Of a stretch of DNA of 64,000 bases, positions 1 to 11,806 are shown one piece after another. The notes under the pieces are model-generated. The model saw only the letters and a list, made by a program, of their open reading frames with translations, ran no database searches and had not been told where the DNA came from. Origin of the DNA: Dipetalonema caudispina (lineage: Eukaryota > Nematoda > Chromadorea > Rhabditida > Onchocercidae); the NCBI GenBank assembly GCA_013365325.1, contig JABVXV010000007.1, forward strand, positions 434,001 through 498,000. Direction: 5' to 3'. Positions within the stretch are counted from its first letter, which is position 1. Each line of letters starts with the position of its first letter. The translations under genes were made by a program, and so were the position numbers.

Positions 1-83
1 TAGGACTTATTTTATTACAAACTGGTGCATTCCGACCATAAATTCTTGGATAAAGGCAGTTATTTATGAAAACTTCGCCTGCA

Positions 84-3000
84 TTAATACTTGAAAGAAT
101 ACTTGTAAGAGCCAAGAAGTTTCAACAGGCGAGCATTTTCTTCCAGTGTCCATTCGCGATCTGCTCTAAGTGTTTCAATGCTCGCGTTCAAATGCTCAAC
201 CTAAAACACACTGGCTATTAGTTTTGAATATTTGCCTTCGGAAGTGCAACATGTTTGGATGGTGCCGAGACCTCAAATCTTTTTTAGTCCAGACTTTTGT
301 TAGTTCACTTCCGTTAAATTAGTATGTTTTCTAGGAAGAAATTCTGTTTTAAGAGAAGCTTTACAAAAAATAACCTTGTCGGCATGTTCTGTACTCATTG
401 TAGTAATTTTATCTTCCAAATCACGAATTTTTCCCTGCATAGATGCACGAGCTTTTAGCATTTGATTCCGGCTATCTCGACGCATTTCATCCAATTGTGT
501 TTGGAGCTGAATATTAAATCGATATTGAAAATCACATGAATAATAATATGCCTCCAAATTTAACTATACTACACAAGAAATTAAAAACTCAAATGCTTCA
601 ACGACTATTTAATTAACTGAACATAGAATGAACAGTGAGAACCTGAAAATTCAATAAATTACATACACATATGCTTAATTGAAGAAAAAACTGCACTCCC
701 TCAACATATTATAAAACATTAGGATAAAAAAGTTATTGATGGGAAGGACTGGGAAAGAAGAAAAAATGTCAACTGATATTTCCGGAACCGCCGGTTACAA
801 CTATGCAAAACAATAACCTGAAATTTAATAATAAGAAATAGCTTAAAATGACATGAAATTTGCATAACTGTGATTATGGCGTACATTAAAACCTCATACC
901 AACGAGAGGTGAAAGAGCCCGGGTTTGGTGGAGTGGCCCGACTCTGTGCAATACAACAAAATGGAAGTGGAAGTGAAAGTGACACACAGGTAGGTCATCG
1001 GCTATTCGAGATCGATGTAAGGAAGTTGCTAGAACCTGAAAAGTCAAATGGATAACCTGGCTCAAACGATTCTGTGAATCACTGGCACATTTTTCCATTT
1101 CCTGGATCGTTTGTCGCAATTGGTCATTTTCAGTTGTTACATCAATAATTGTTTGCGTAATGTTGTTGCCCTCTTCTTGATTATTTACTGAAATGAGTCA
1201 TTCGAGAATTCCTAAATACTTGTGTGAAATAAGCTATGCTTTCAAAACATAAAATTTGGATAATAAGAGTTTTGATTTCAAACACTTTTGGAAATTGAAT
1301 TTTTAAATCAGGTGAAAGCTTACCATTTTCGAGTTCTTTACGAGGTGGTAAATCGAATGTCACCTTTTTCCTGTGCTTCCTTTTACATGTAGAGGGTGCA
1401 TTGCCTTCATCGTCAGCATCAACGTCATCCTGTATGTTGCCGTTATCCTGGGTTACTGAACTGCATTCCTCACTTGGATCAACTGGTGGAGGTGTACCTG
1501 AGTTACCTGGACAAAATCTGGTTCAAATATCTTGTATGATGACCTTTAGGTTAATCTTACGTTTTTCAGTATAAGGTTAAACTTCTGAGAAGATTTTTAT
1601 GTGGAAAATTCCAAAATATTGGGAAATCTTTGAATATATTCGAAACGAATCGAAATTTCCACCGACTAACCCATTTTGAAATGTACAACAGCATGACCAG
1701 GTGAAAAGGAATCATATTGATGATGTCGCTCCTTCTGTGATTGCTGTAATGAAGACGACGGAGTAAATGAGGATTCAAAAATATACGCTGCTTCAGTTTC
1801 TGTCGAATCTTCACGTGTTGTTCGTGTACCCAAATCCTGAAATTTAGGTATGCCTGGAAGAAAGCACGAAAATCATCAGCCAGATATTGGAGAGGAATTG
1901 CAAGAAAAATTGCTTTGTAGTAATAAATTTCGTGGTCTTCCATAAAGTAGGAAAGTATGGATTATTGGTGTGGAGAAATATTGGAACGATGGACTTCGAT
2001 CTTATCATAATTCGATTTATATGGTTTCTGCCATTTCTAAAGTCATTTGTTATTTCAAAATGAACTTATAGATATAATTATGATAGGAACATATTTTTAC
2101 AACGATTGTTATAAATTTTTCATCTCCCAGCGATTTTAAAAATACCAGTAGTTTTTGCTGTATAATATGGAAAGCTTTGGCTTTCGCTTGAACAAGCTCT
2201 CCTTGTTCACGACACATTTCTTGCAGTTCAATAATATGCCTTTCTTTTTCAAGTATCGTATCATTCAATTTCATTATTTTCATATCCTGCAAAACCCTAT
2301 CGTTCATTATTCCTGAAGCATACAGAATTGGTAATTACAGGTGTATTTCCATTTCAAATTAAAATTCGCACATGATTTATTTCGCATGTTCGAAGGGACG
2401 ATGAACCCGTCCTCCTTTTATTTAAGGAGCCGTAAATGGTCTTAGGAAACGTTAGAACTGCTCCCATCCGGGACAAAATTTTTGTTCAGACTTCATATGT
2501 ACGTGTGGAATATAAAATAATTTATTTCATTGACCTTTTCAATTAGTTGCGAATGAATGCGCTCTAGGTCTCGACCTACGATACTGTCAACTTCAGCGCG
2601 AGAGAGTTCACCGATCGGACGACGATCAGTTGCTGATTGCAATTGTTCTTCAAGATTCTGTAAAGTTAATCGGTTTGAAACTTATGATGAATAAATTCAT
2701 GAAAATAAATTATAAATTATTCATGATTTCTGCATTATATAGTTTAGTTTTGATCTTTTATTATAACAGTGGGAGATTGGAATATGAATGAAATTAGAAG
2801 ACTTGAAATTTTGAAAACATTCACGAACCTCAAGAAGTTCTAATTCCACATTCAAAAAACTAGTACAAATGTTTAATAATTCTATGCAGATAATATAGTT
2901 TTGATTTTATTGTCCGAACTGTGAATGCTTCAACTATCAAAGCTTTTTAAAAAACTTTTCCATTTCTCCAAAGATGATAGTATTTAAATTGATGGGAACT

Positions 3001-3935
3001 TATAATTAAAGGCTGTCACTTGAACAATTCTGCAGTCTTAATTTTGTACTGACAAAAAGAACTGGAAGGAGAAGTTTCTCTTAAGGGAAGGCTTTCTCTT
3101 TCAAGCCTTTTTTCTGTTAAAAATATTAAGACTGCTCGACTATAACAGCAATACTATTGACGTTAGCTGTCTGTAAGATTTCCTCATCTTGTTTGTTGTC
3201 CGAAAAAATTCGAGTTTTAAGATAAGCATGAAATGAAATGAACTACAGCGAAGAAAGAAATAAGGAAGCAATCGCTTTTAGATAAAGGCTAATTAATTGA
3301 TAAAAAGACTGATAGAAGTGATAGAATTTAATGGATGATAAGGAAGGATACTGACCCTAATTTTGATGGCATAATCATTCAGTCTGATAAGCTTGCCGTT
3401 CAGGCGTTCTTGAACTTCTTCCTTTCTCCTGCTTTCATCCTGCAGTTTATGGGCCAGTTTTAGAACGTGTTCTTGCAAAGTCTGCAAATTTCATAAGAAC
3501 TATTTGGAAATCAAAAGTTTTCAGCGCAAATTTTCTACCTTGTCAGATGAATTATCTTCGGTACATCCAGATCGTTCAGTAAAATTATTTTTTATATGCT
3601 ATAAAAGTAGGATTTTGCTTGTAAAAAATATTCAGCAGATCAGAATTTCTAGTAAAATTCATTATTTCTTAGAACAGAACCATTTAACCAATAGAAAATA
3701 TGACGACATCCGCGAACTCCAAAATCCCAGTAGAACTGATTTTTGTAAATTTGTACAATTCAGTAACTTGGCTTTTCAGTTGTAAAGCTAAGTAATTTAA
3801 ATAATACGGAAGTTGAACTTAAATGTTAACTTCAATTAACAATCAGGAATCCGATACCTTAATTTCGTCTGCTTTGCTGCTCAGTTGTTCGTTATAAGCC
3901 ACACATTGTGAACAAGTGGTTAATGTTGTTGCCAT
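84..3935 (-). CDS. Coiled-coil protein with a KVTF (PP1-docking-like) motif, 9 exons
   Basis: Exons in order of translation: 3935-3858, 3481-3356, 2657-2535, 2286-2146, 1836-1698, 1506-1324, 1187-1057, 506-375, 200-84. All phases agree and give about 389 aa. It starts MATTLTTCSQC. Exons 2-4 and 7-9 are charged heptad-like helices (for example ERHIIELQEMCREQ and IRDLEDKITTMSTEH) and are expected to form two coiled-coil blocks. Between them lies an acidic, Ser/Thr-rich linker ending in a basic stretch, KRKHRKKVTFDLPP. Its KVTF fits the RVxF consensus for protein phosphatase 1 docking. No GRIP, kinesin or other named domain was recognised, and no signal peptide or membrane span is seen, so it is probably cytoplasmic or a cytoskeletal or Golgi scaffold (inference). 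The last exon reads to TAA at 84-86, but a possible donor at 101-102 would carry the gene off the left edge. A 48-nt in-phase micro-exon is possible near 980-1030. Confidence 0.72.
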
Positions 3936-5423
3936 GATATTTCTTGGCCGTGATGTAGGAGGTTAGAGTTAGTAAACCAGAGTAAGAAGGGCTATTTACA
4001 ATATATTTTAGTTACAATGTACTTGACAGCATTCCTGGAAGTATGAAAATTGTTTGAATTTCGAAAAGTACACAAATATCCAAGTAATCCGCAATGATAC
4101 AACAAGATAGTATTTATTCTTTCACATGACTTCATTGCTTGAAGCACTTTAGTCTTGTTAACACCTCGTTAAATTATTGCTGTGGAAGTGCTCTTGAAAA
4201 TAAGTAAAATAAAAGTAGTTAAAGGACAAAGAGATGTTTGACCATTGTCCGTTTCGTATTTATTGATATCGTTGATAGAAGGTTACTTTCACTGAATTCA
4301 TAAATGAATATTACCAACTTGACAATATAAATATTACAATAAATCGTAGAAAAGTAACAGCAAACAACGGAAGATCGAAGAGAGCATGATTCAATTGTTT
4401 ATTGTAAATCCGATTAATTTTGCGCTATAATGATGGCATCTTTAGACAGGGATAACCTTTACTATCTCTAATCTTAGGCAGTGACAACAACAAGTATTGA
4501 TATTGTAATTGGAATTTAAAAAAAAGAAAAAATTGAACTTCAATTCATTTTTTACGAATAAGGTCAAACTAAAGAAAAAAAATTTGGAAGTTATATGTAG
4601 TTTAAAGTGAAGTATAAAACTAAGCGTAAGCTAACATGTCCGTGAAATGCGTGAAATCGATAAGTAAACAAAATATAAAGGATGCTTGAGAGAATAGCAA
4701 GCGCAATTGACGTAGTAAGAAGATTAGAAAGGATGACTCTCACTGACAAAAATAAAGTGGCACTATTTGGAATTGTGCCAAGTTCCAGCTCATTGCATCA
4801 TTTAATTTGCATATTGGTGGTGATCAGATAAAGAGAAGTTGAAGTGATAGCGGTGATAATTCGTTAAGATATCATAAAGATTATTAAAAAGGAGATTAGA
4901 GGCTAAATTAGGCGTGAAATAATATAATCATAAAGACAACATGGCAATTTGAGAGACGGCAAAGATTCAAATGAATTAGTAAAATACTGCAGGAGGAAAT
5001 GAGTAAGGTAATGATGAAGGGGACATGACGAGAGATTTGGTTTAGAAGTAATAAAGATGACAGGGGTCAAGGGTAAGTAATGGGAAGTTTGATGTTTTGT
5101 ACGATCGGAAGGGAAGTTTGTTTGAGGATAATTCTGTGAAAGGTTTACTGGGATACGCTGCTGGATCGATCGATCGATCAATTGAAATATATTGACAGTG
5201 ATGATGTTGCTACATGAAGAGGCGTTTAGCGTAGCTGGAGCAATAGTTGGATGAATAAATTTTATGAGGAAATTAATGAATAAAGATTAATCTATAATTT
5301 CATGTTTCTTTACTGCATATTATTATCTTCAACCATTTGTAGTTTTTCGATTTGCCGTTTAGCATCCTGAACCACTTTTGTCTTTAACCTTTGTCTATAA
5401 GTATTTGTTTTGTAGAGATAACT
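3936..5423. other. Divergent intergenic spacer (shared promoter region)
   Basis: This 1.5 kb lies between the 5' ends of the coiled-coil gene (minus) and the aldo-keto reductase gene (plus), so promoters for both should be here. The sequence is AT-rich. A purine-rich stretch runs from about 4500 to 5150, and there is a short GATC run (four units) near 5164-5179. Open frames here are unremarkable and lack codon bias or splice signals. No specific regulatory motif was recognised. Confidence 0.5.
5414..5415 (+). promoter_or_regulatory. Candidate trans-splice (spliced-leader) acceptor for the reductase
   Basis: A T-rich run ending in TTTTGTAG stands eight bases before the ATG at 5424, with no upstream coding exon. 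This is the usual layout for spliced-leader addition in nematodes. It was read from sequence only; no RNA evidence is available. Confidence 0.45.
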
Positions 5424-7532
5424 ATGGCATCATTAGTGAAATTAAACTCAGGACATTACATTCCATCTGTTGGTCTCGGTACTTGGCTTTCGCAGCCCGG
5501 TCAAGTTGGCAATGCACTTAAAATCGCTCTCAACAACGGTTATCGGCATATCGATTGTGCGCATGTATATCAAAATCAGATCGAACTCGGTGAAGCATTT
5601 ACTGAGATTTTCAAAGAGGGAAATGTAAAGGTAGGGTTGGTTGTAAAAAAAATAAATTTTTTTGATTTTACTAATTTTACATTTGAAACCTTATACCTCT
5701 GACAGTAATTTTCCCTGTTTTATGTTTCTTTTCCAGAGCATTACGTCAATATATCGAAAGTATTATTTTAAATTACTTCAAAATATTATAAAACGCCAGT
5801 ATTTTTAAGATTTTAAAAACTATTTACATGCAATAAAGGTTGTAGCGTGCTGATATATTTGTCACTTCGAAAGTATGGAATACTTTTCATTCATATGAAA
5901 TGGCCAAGAAGGATATAGATATCATATTGAACGAACTTCGCCTCGATTACCTGGACTTATGTCTCATCCATTGGCCACAAGGATATGAAGAAAGTGGTGA
6001 ATTTTTCCCCAAGGTTTTTTCTTTCGTTTGATTTTCGTGAAAAAAAAAAAAAAAATTTTAGTCGAATTCGTTGTATAAACTATTAAAGTTCAGTGAAATA
6101 GCAGCTTAAAATGAAGACTCTTTTATAGTTGCTTCTGGAAATAAGCAGAAATAATCTATAAAACAGATTTGAATAGCAGACCTGAATACCTGATAAAATA
6201 AATGAGACTAATAAAAGGAACAGGCAATTGTCGCTCACCTTTGTTATTCTGGATTGTCGTTAGAAATATCTTAAACTATTAATTTCGAGTGTTTCATTCT
6301 CGTTTGTCTTCTTCAAAGTCCTATTCACGTATAAATCCAGTTAATATTATCACAATGATTCAGAGATCGGATGGTGAAAAATTTAAGTATTCTGATATTG
6401 ATTACTTGGATACATGGCGTGCTATGGAAGAGTATGTGAAATTGAAAAAAATCCGTTCTATTGGATTATCGAACTTTAACCACAAACAAATTTTGCGGGT
6501 AATCAACAACTGTACCATCAAACCGGCTGTTTTGCAGGCTAGTGTAAAGCTCTTGTTTTCTTTCCAACTGGAGTTGACAAATAATATCCAGTCATGTAAT
6601 GTTAAGAGGGTTTTTAACAGGAAGTCTTGGATTTACGAAATTTAACATTATATTAAGTGTAGTCATAACATTAATTAGAAGTAAAAGTTAGTCATAGTCT
6701 TTTGCTAATGAAGAATATTGAACGAAATTTAGGTTGAACTTCATCCTTATTTTCAACAGCATAAATTACACAATTTCTGTCAAGAGCATGGAATAGTGGT
6801 GACTGCATATAGTCCACTAGCGAATCCGACGATACCATTTAGGAAAGCAACAGATGCTGTTTTACTTGATGATCCCGTCATTCTTAAGCTTGCTGAAATG
6901 CATCACAAGTCAGCTGCACAAGTAAATTTCTTGCTTTCATTTTATTTACCTTTCTTAGCAATTAGAACACTTTTTATGGTCACTCAAATTAACACACTAA
7001 GTGCAAATTTCTTTAAAAAAAGTTTAATTTAAGTATTGGATATTTAATCCTTTTTTGATTATTTATGCCAAGTATTCAAGTTAGAAAAGCATCATTTTAG
7101 TTGTTTGGAATAAGTAAACTTCTATAAACTGATACTTTAACATTAACACCATATTGCACGTCTTTTTAGAAACTTATTGATTTTTGATTTGGAATAATCT
7201 CGGAATGAGAAGTTAGAATGAAAATAAGCTGTATGTGATTAATTTCAACATTAAAATGGGCAACCAACGAAGTAGGCTGCTGTTCCAACAACTTTGCAGA
7301 ACTATTTTTCAGTTATTTTCAGATAGTACTACGTTGGGGCATCCAACGTGGACTGGTTGTCATCCCAAAATCGGTGACTGAGAAAAGAATTATTGAAAAT
7401 ATCAATATTTTCGACTTCGAGCTGAAGTCCGAAGAAATGGCATTGATCAATGGCTTGGATAAAAACTGGCGTATTTTAGATCTTTCAAGAGATGCAGACC
7501 ATCCTTTCTTCCCGTTCAATGAAGAATATTGA
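5424..7532 (+). CDS. Aldo-keto reductase (AKR superfamily), NADPH-dependent
   Basis: Exons 5424-5630, 5846-6013, 6364-6537 (or 6543), 6733-6921 and 7323-7532, all phase 0, give 315 aa (317 with the longer exon 3), the normal AKR length. The protein is a complete TIM-barrel oxidoreductase of carbonyl compounds and is expected in the cytosol. The catalytic tetrad is present: Asp44 and Tyr49 in GYRHIDCAHVY, Lys78 in FVTSK, His111 in CLIHWP. Other signatures are LRLDYLDLCLIHWP, IRSIGLSNFN, VELHPYF, TAYSPLA, and the cofactor-binding IPKS at 260-263, where Lys262 should contact the NADPH 2'-phosphate. The C-terminus ends PFFPFNEEY. The upstream ATG at 5391 is not needed: family alignment and a likely trans-splice acceptor at 5414 favour 5424. 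The substrate cannot be told from sequence. The exon 3 donor is odd (see findings). Confidence 0.93.
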
Positions 7533-9222
7533 AATAATTTTAGAAAAAGTTAGACAATGAAGGATTGAAAAAATGAGAGTGTATTGGTTAGAGTTGGGTA
7601 GCTTTGTTGTGAAAGAGGTTCTTCTTGTTGATTAGATCTTAAGGAAGAAGAATTCCTTCTTTTGTCGTGTGTTGAAGATAAGAGTTTGAGTAAAATTTAT
7701 TCAATAATAGAGGAACAATACCAACGATTAGTAGAAGGTTTGGTAATTTCGACCAGTGATCGATTCACTAATTTTAAAGTGAATCGATCTCTGGTAACTC
7801 AGATTTCGTAATGGGATATCTAAAATGTTTTTCCTGACTCTTATATATACACTTGAAATGGGAGTGGTTTACAAAGGCATGTGACGAATTCTTAATTGTA
7901 AATAGAGTTGAATTTATGCTGGATGAATAATTACCAAAAATTACATATGACAATTTGGTCAAACAAGTTCGGCAGTGAGTTAGAACATGTGGTGAATTCG
8001 TAATCATAAACAATTATGAAATTAAGTTAAATGATTCAAGACTTTAAACGTCACAAGATATAGTAATTTCATTTGCCAAGAAATCATACATATCTCGTAT
8101 TATAATCGCGGTTTTTTTCGACAAGCTTTTCAAGTCCAATATACTTCCAAATTTAAATTTAAGCTCAGGTGCACACTTCATGAATCCGGGATAATGTCTT
8201 AAAATTGAAATGTGGGAGAAAATGATATACTAGAATAAAATAGTAGAATTATTGTTCAGATTCACTTTTGGAAGAAGGCAGATTCGAAAGGATTGTCCTG
8301 TTATTAAGTTGTTATTACATAGATGTTTGTTTGGTTTTGTTTTATTTGGTTCAAGCATTCCCATATTTTTTTAAGATATAAATCTTAAAATTTAAATCAA
8401 TTATTTTTAATTTTTCTCCTTCCCTTAACTCTTCAGTTTGAGCACAAGAACCACAAGTTTTATTCAATATTTATTGTATATGCTTTTATAAAATTAATGA
8501 TATTTCAAGTACGGCAATTCACTGAGTTTATAATTGTTAAATGAACAATGAGACCTGTCATTATTTTAACGTATAAGATAAATAAAAAAAATGATGGATA
8601 TAAACATAGCATCAGTATAAAATATTTTTGTCGCTGCTACATTTTTTCATTGAATTTTGTGCATGACCTATATAACCTTTGAAAAGAATGCAGTTTTATG
8701 TTTTAAAATTCCCATTTATTTTCCGAAATAAAAGAACGACGTCTTTGTACGTGTTTATCTTCTGTTATCGGGAAGGGTGGAAAGAGAAAAGTAAGAAATG
8801 CGTGATTCAAATGTTTTGAGTATTACTCTTTTAAAGTATGGCGAATTTTATAAGTTTCTTTTTTGTTCGCAAAATGCTTGATCCTCCTGATAATATTGTT
8901 GGATAGTTTACCAAAAATTGGTAAAATGATTCAGACAGTCTCATGATTCGTACAGTGTATTGTTCCGAACGTTAAATTGATAGATTTATATATTTCAGAA
9001 AAGTGTTACAGTAATTTGTGAGAGTCTAGAAAAATATTCAATCATCCACTCCAAGAAAATCATTCTGAAGTTTAAGTCGATTATCCAGTCTAAGACTTAT
9101 GAAGAGATTCAAAGAGGAGCTTATTTTTAGTTGTAAAACTTCTGCTATATATCAAATTCGATACATAAATAATGGAAGGGTAATTTAACTATTTTGCTAC
9201 AGAAGTGAATTAATACCTAATT
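7533..9222. other. Convergent intergenic region
   Basis: This 1.7 kb lies between the 3' ends of the reductase (plus) and the TPM-domain gene (minus), so it holds both 3' UTRs and poly(A) sites. It is AT-rich with no credible coding exon. The clearest structure is the near-perfect hairpin at 7753-7794, described separately. Confidence 0.5.
7753..7794. repeat. Inverted repeat / hairpin, 17-bp arms, 8-nt loop
   Basis: Left arm 7753-7769 and right arm 7778-7794 are complementary at 16 of 17 positions. The core is ATCGATTCACT paired with AGTGAATCGAT across an AT-only loop. It sits 220 nt past the reductase stop codon, within reach of that 3' UTR. It could be a 3' UTR stem-loop, a transcription-end structure or a remnant of a small inverted-repeat element; sequence alone does not decide. 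Confidence 0.7.
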
Positions 9223-11806
9223 TTAATGCAGAGCAGAGAATGTGCGAGCAGCTGATATGGTAGGGCACCTAAAGTTAGCTTTACTTCTGATCGCTGTCAA
9301 ATATTTCTGATAGAGTTGATCAATAAACTCTGTTTTGGCTTCATTCCAAACTCTCGATCGATTTTCCGGATTATTCTCCATTGACTGCATTCTTTCTTCA
9401 ATTGTCAAATAACGTTGATCGGAGATAAGACGTAATGACAACGACATTGCTTCTGGAAATGTTCAATTGATTAAGATGAATTACAAGATAGATGCTCGAA
9501 TGTATTTTATACATTGCAATTTTTTGTTTATGTTGCTTCTGTAATATCTTTTAATTTTTAAGATATTTTAATTACTGAATAAGTTTCAAAATATCTATTT
9601 TTAGCTTTTATAGATATCTATTTATTTAGATAAATTGTTTTTGTTGGTTTTATATATATGCAGACTGATATTAGGAAATTAAGGATATTTTGGTAAATTT
9701 AAGCTAATAAAATTACTTATTTATTGAACAAACCTTCGACAATTGCTTGTGCATATTTATCCATCTTGTCGCTATTATTGCCACATCGTGCTACTGCCTG
9801 AAGAATGAAGAATTTCAGACTAAGAATGTTTAACAAATAATAACTTGCTATATAATTTCCTCTATTTTGTAATTTTGAAAATTACAGAAATCTATTTATC
9901 TAGACGATATTTGGTAGTTTTAAATATTAAAATTATATAGGTAAAAGTGTGCTAAAAGTCAGTAGGCTTCTTGTATAACAATTTTACAGCGCATTTGATA
10001 TGTCAGCAATAAAGAAGTCTAAAAATACCAGTAGGAAATGATTTTACAAATAGAAAATCATAAATGATATTAAAGATATTATATAATTATATTTGTTGCC
10101 TATTACGTTAGTTTTGCATGATCGATGTTACAGATCGAAGATACTGTGATATCCTTTAAGTTCTTAAAAGACCTGTGTTAAAATATCAATCCATAGTTGA
10201 TCGCTTTTATTTTCCACTGGAACAATAAGATTTTCCCCATCAATTTCATTCTCACCACCAAGTCCGAAATGTTTGGAAGGAAAAACAATCGGTTCTTGGG
10301 TGTCACTAGTTGCAGTGATCACTTCACTGTAAAATAAATTTAAATCGCATATATTGATGGCCACATTTGAATTTTTTCTTTTCCACGAAAACTTTTGATG
10401 TTAGAATTGAAATTGAATATGAGGAAACTGAAATATGATTACTTTTTGGGTAATACGGAAACTGGCAGAAGTGTTGATAAGGGAATGCTCTGTTGAGATA
10501 ATTGCGCATCATGGTAACATTTGGTAATAAATTCTGCCATTCCTTGAAGGCCAATAGCATAATGATTGGTCTGTAACATTTGCGATTGTAATAACTTTAA
10601 TGGGGAAGCGAAAGTAAAATTATTTATTGCTCAATTTTCCGAAGTTATAACCTTTGAAAATTATTTTGAAATTTATTTAAAATTCTTCGGAAACATACCC
10701 TGAAGTGATTAATGTTCTGTTCAAATGCAGTTTTTAGGATATCTTTCGTTAATTTCGTATCCTTACCAGCTACCGTAAATACCTGTCGATCACTGTTTGA
10801 ATTTACAATCAATACCATTAAATCACATAAATTCACATCCTGAAGGTGCAGTAATACCTATCATATGTTATTGTTATGTAAAAAGTATCTTTAGCAGTAG
10901 GTTGAATAAAAAGATATGGTAAAGGAAGAAGTGAAAATGATCAATGTTTTTCCATGATGCGTAATTAATTTTTAGAGTAAATGATTTGAATTTGATTTCC
11001 AAAATTCTAGAAATCATTCGATCAAATCGGCTTAACAGCAATTAATTTTCAACAAACAGATATACTTGGTAGTGTTGATATCGAATTTTAAGATTATTTG
11101 CGAATTTTTCAATATCAACAGGAGCATCCGGTATCATACCAATTTTATCAATTACAGCAATAATAATATCCAAACTTTTCCCGGGAAATAATTGACATGA
11201 TGATGATGAATTTGGAACTGTCGCTGCATATGACAATAACTAGAAAGAAATGAATTGGATCGAAATTTGTCCCTTAACATTTTTTAAACTATTCTCCTTC
11301 CATTCAAATTTTTAAAACCACAAACGTTTTCATTCCTTTTTCAATTTTGCAAATTACCACAGTGCTGTAAATGTCAATAGTCATTCTATGATGGATTTGT
11401 TGGACTTAAAGTTCAAGGTCGGCAAGGATTTACATCTGACAATGTTTATTGTTGCCTAAAAATCCCAAGAAATAATTGTTAGAAATAACTTCCTAATTTT
11501 CGTCCAAATGTTAAAGTTCATGCGCGCAATCAATAATAATTGCAATAAAATTGTAATGATAATAATACTACAGTAAATGATGCTCAGAATTGCAACAAAA
11601 GCTGAAAAGACCTGTTTGATTCGACTAATAAGTGTTTTTTTCTCGCTGAACGTAAGTAATCCACTTGGATCACATACTGGCCCAACAGTTGGGACTTTAC
11701 AGCTGAATGGGTCAATTCGTGGATCAGGATATGTTTCAGAACTGAATTGGGTCCAGCAAACGTATACCAACAACGAAATCGTAACGAGATTAAGTGAAAG
11801 ATGCAT
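9223..11806 (-). CDS. Secreted TPM-domain protein, MOLO-1-like
   Basis: Exons in order of translation: 11806-11612, 11239-11066, 10839-10699, 10570-10443, 10326-10173, 9797-9734, 9452-9223. All phases close, giving 361 aa. Residues 1-23 look like a signal peptide (hydrophobic LNLVTISLLVYVCW). Next comes a TPM domain over about residues 25-200: the YPDPR...VCDPSGLLT opening, then LDIIIAVIDKI, NLCDLMVLIVN and the closing YAIGLQGMAEFI. This family includes the C. elegans levamisole-receptor modulator MOLO-1 (established knowledge); this protein's function is inferred only. About 160 residues follow that I do not recognise, hydrophilic, with Cys in ARCGN and FRCPT. Unlike MOLO-1, I see no C-terminal membrane span, so a secreted form is likely. 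The exon 4 donor (GTAATC at 10442-10437) was chosen because it alone restores phase with exon 5. A possible trans-splice AG lies 12 nt upstream of the ATG. Confidence 0.8.

Noticed and set aside
1566..1943. 125-codon frame on the minus strand
   Set aside because: It overlaps the phase-consistent coiled-coil exon 1836-1698 in another frame and has no family resemblance.
2287..2312. Extension of coiled-coil exon 4 upstream to an acceptor at 2313
   Set aside because: It puts the exon out of phase with exon 3; the TTTTGCAG acceptor just before 2286 restores the phase.
10444..10463. Earlier donors for TPM exon 4 (after 10463 or 10457)
   Set aside because: Both leave the next exon out of frame; the GTAATC donor at 10442 is the only nearby one with the right phase.
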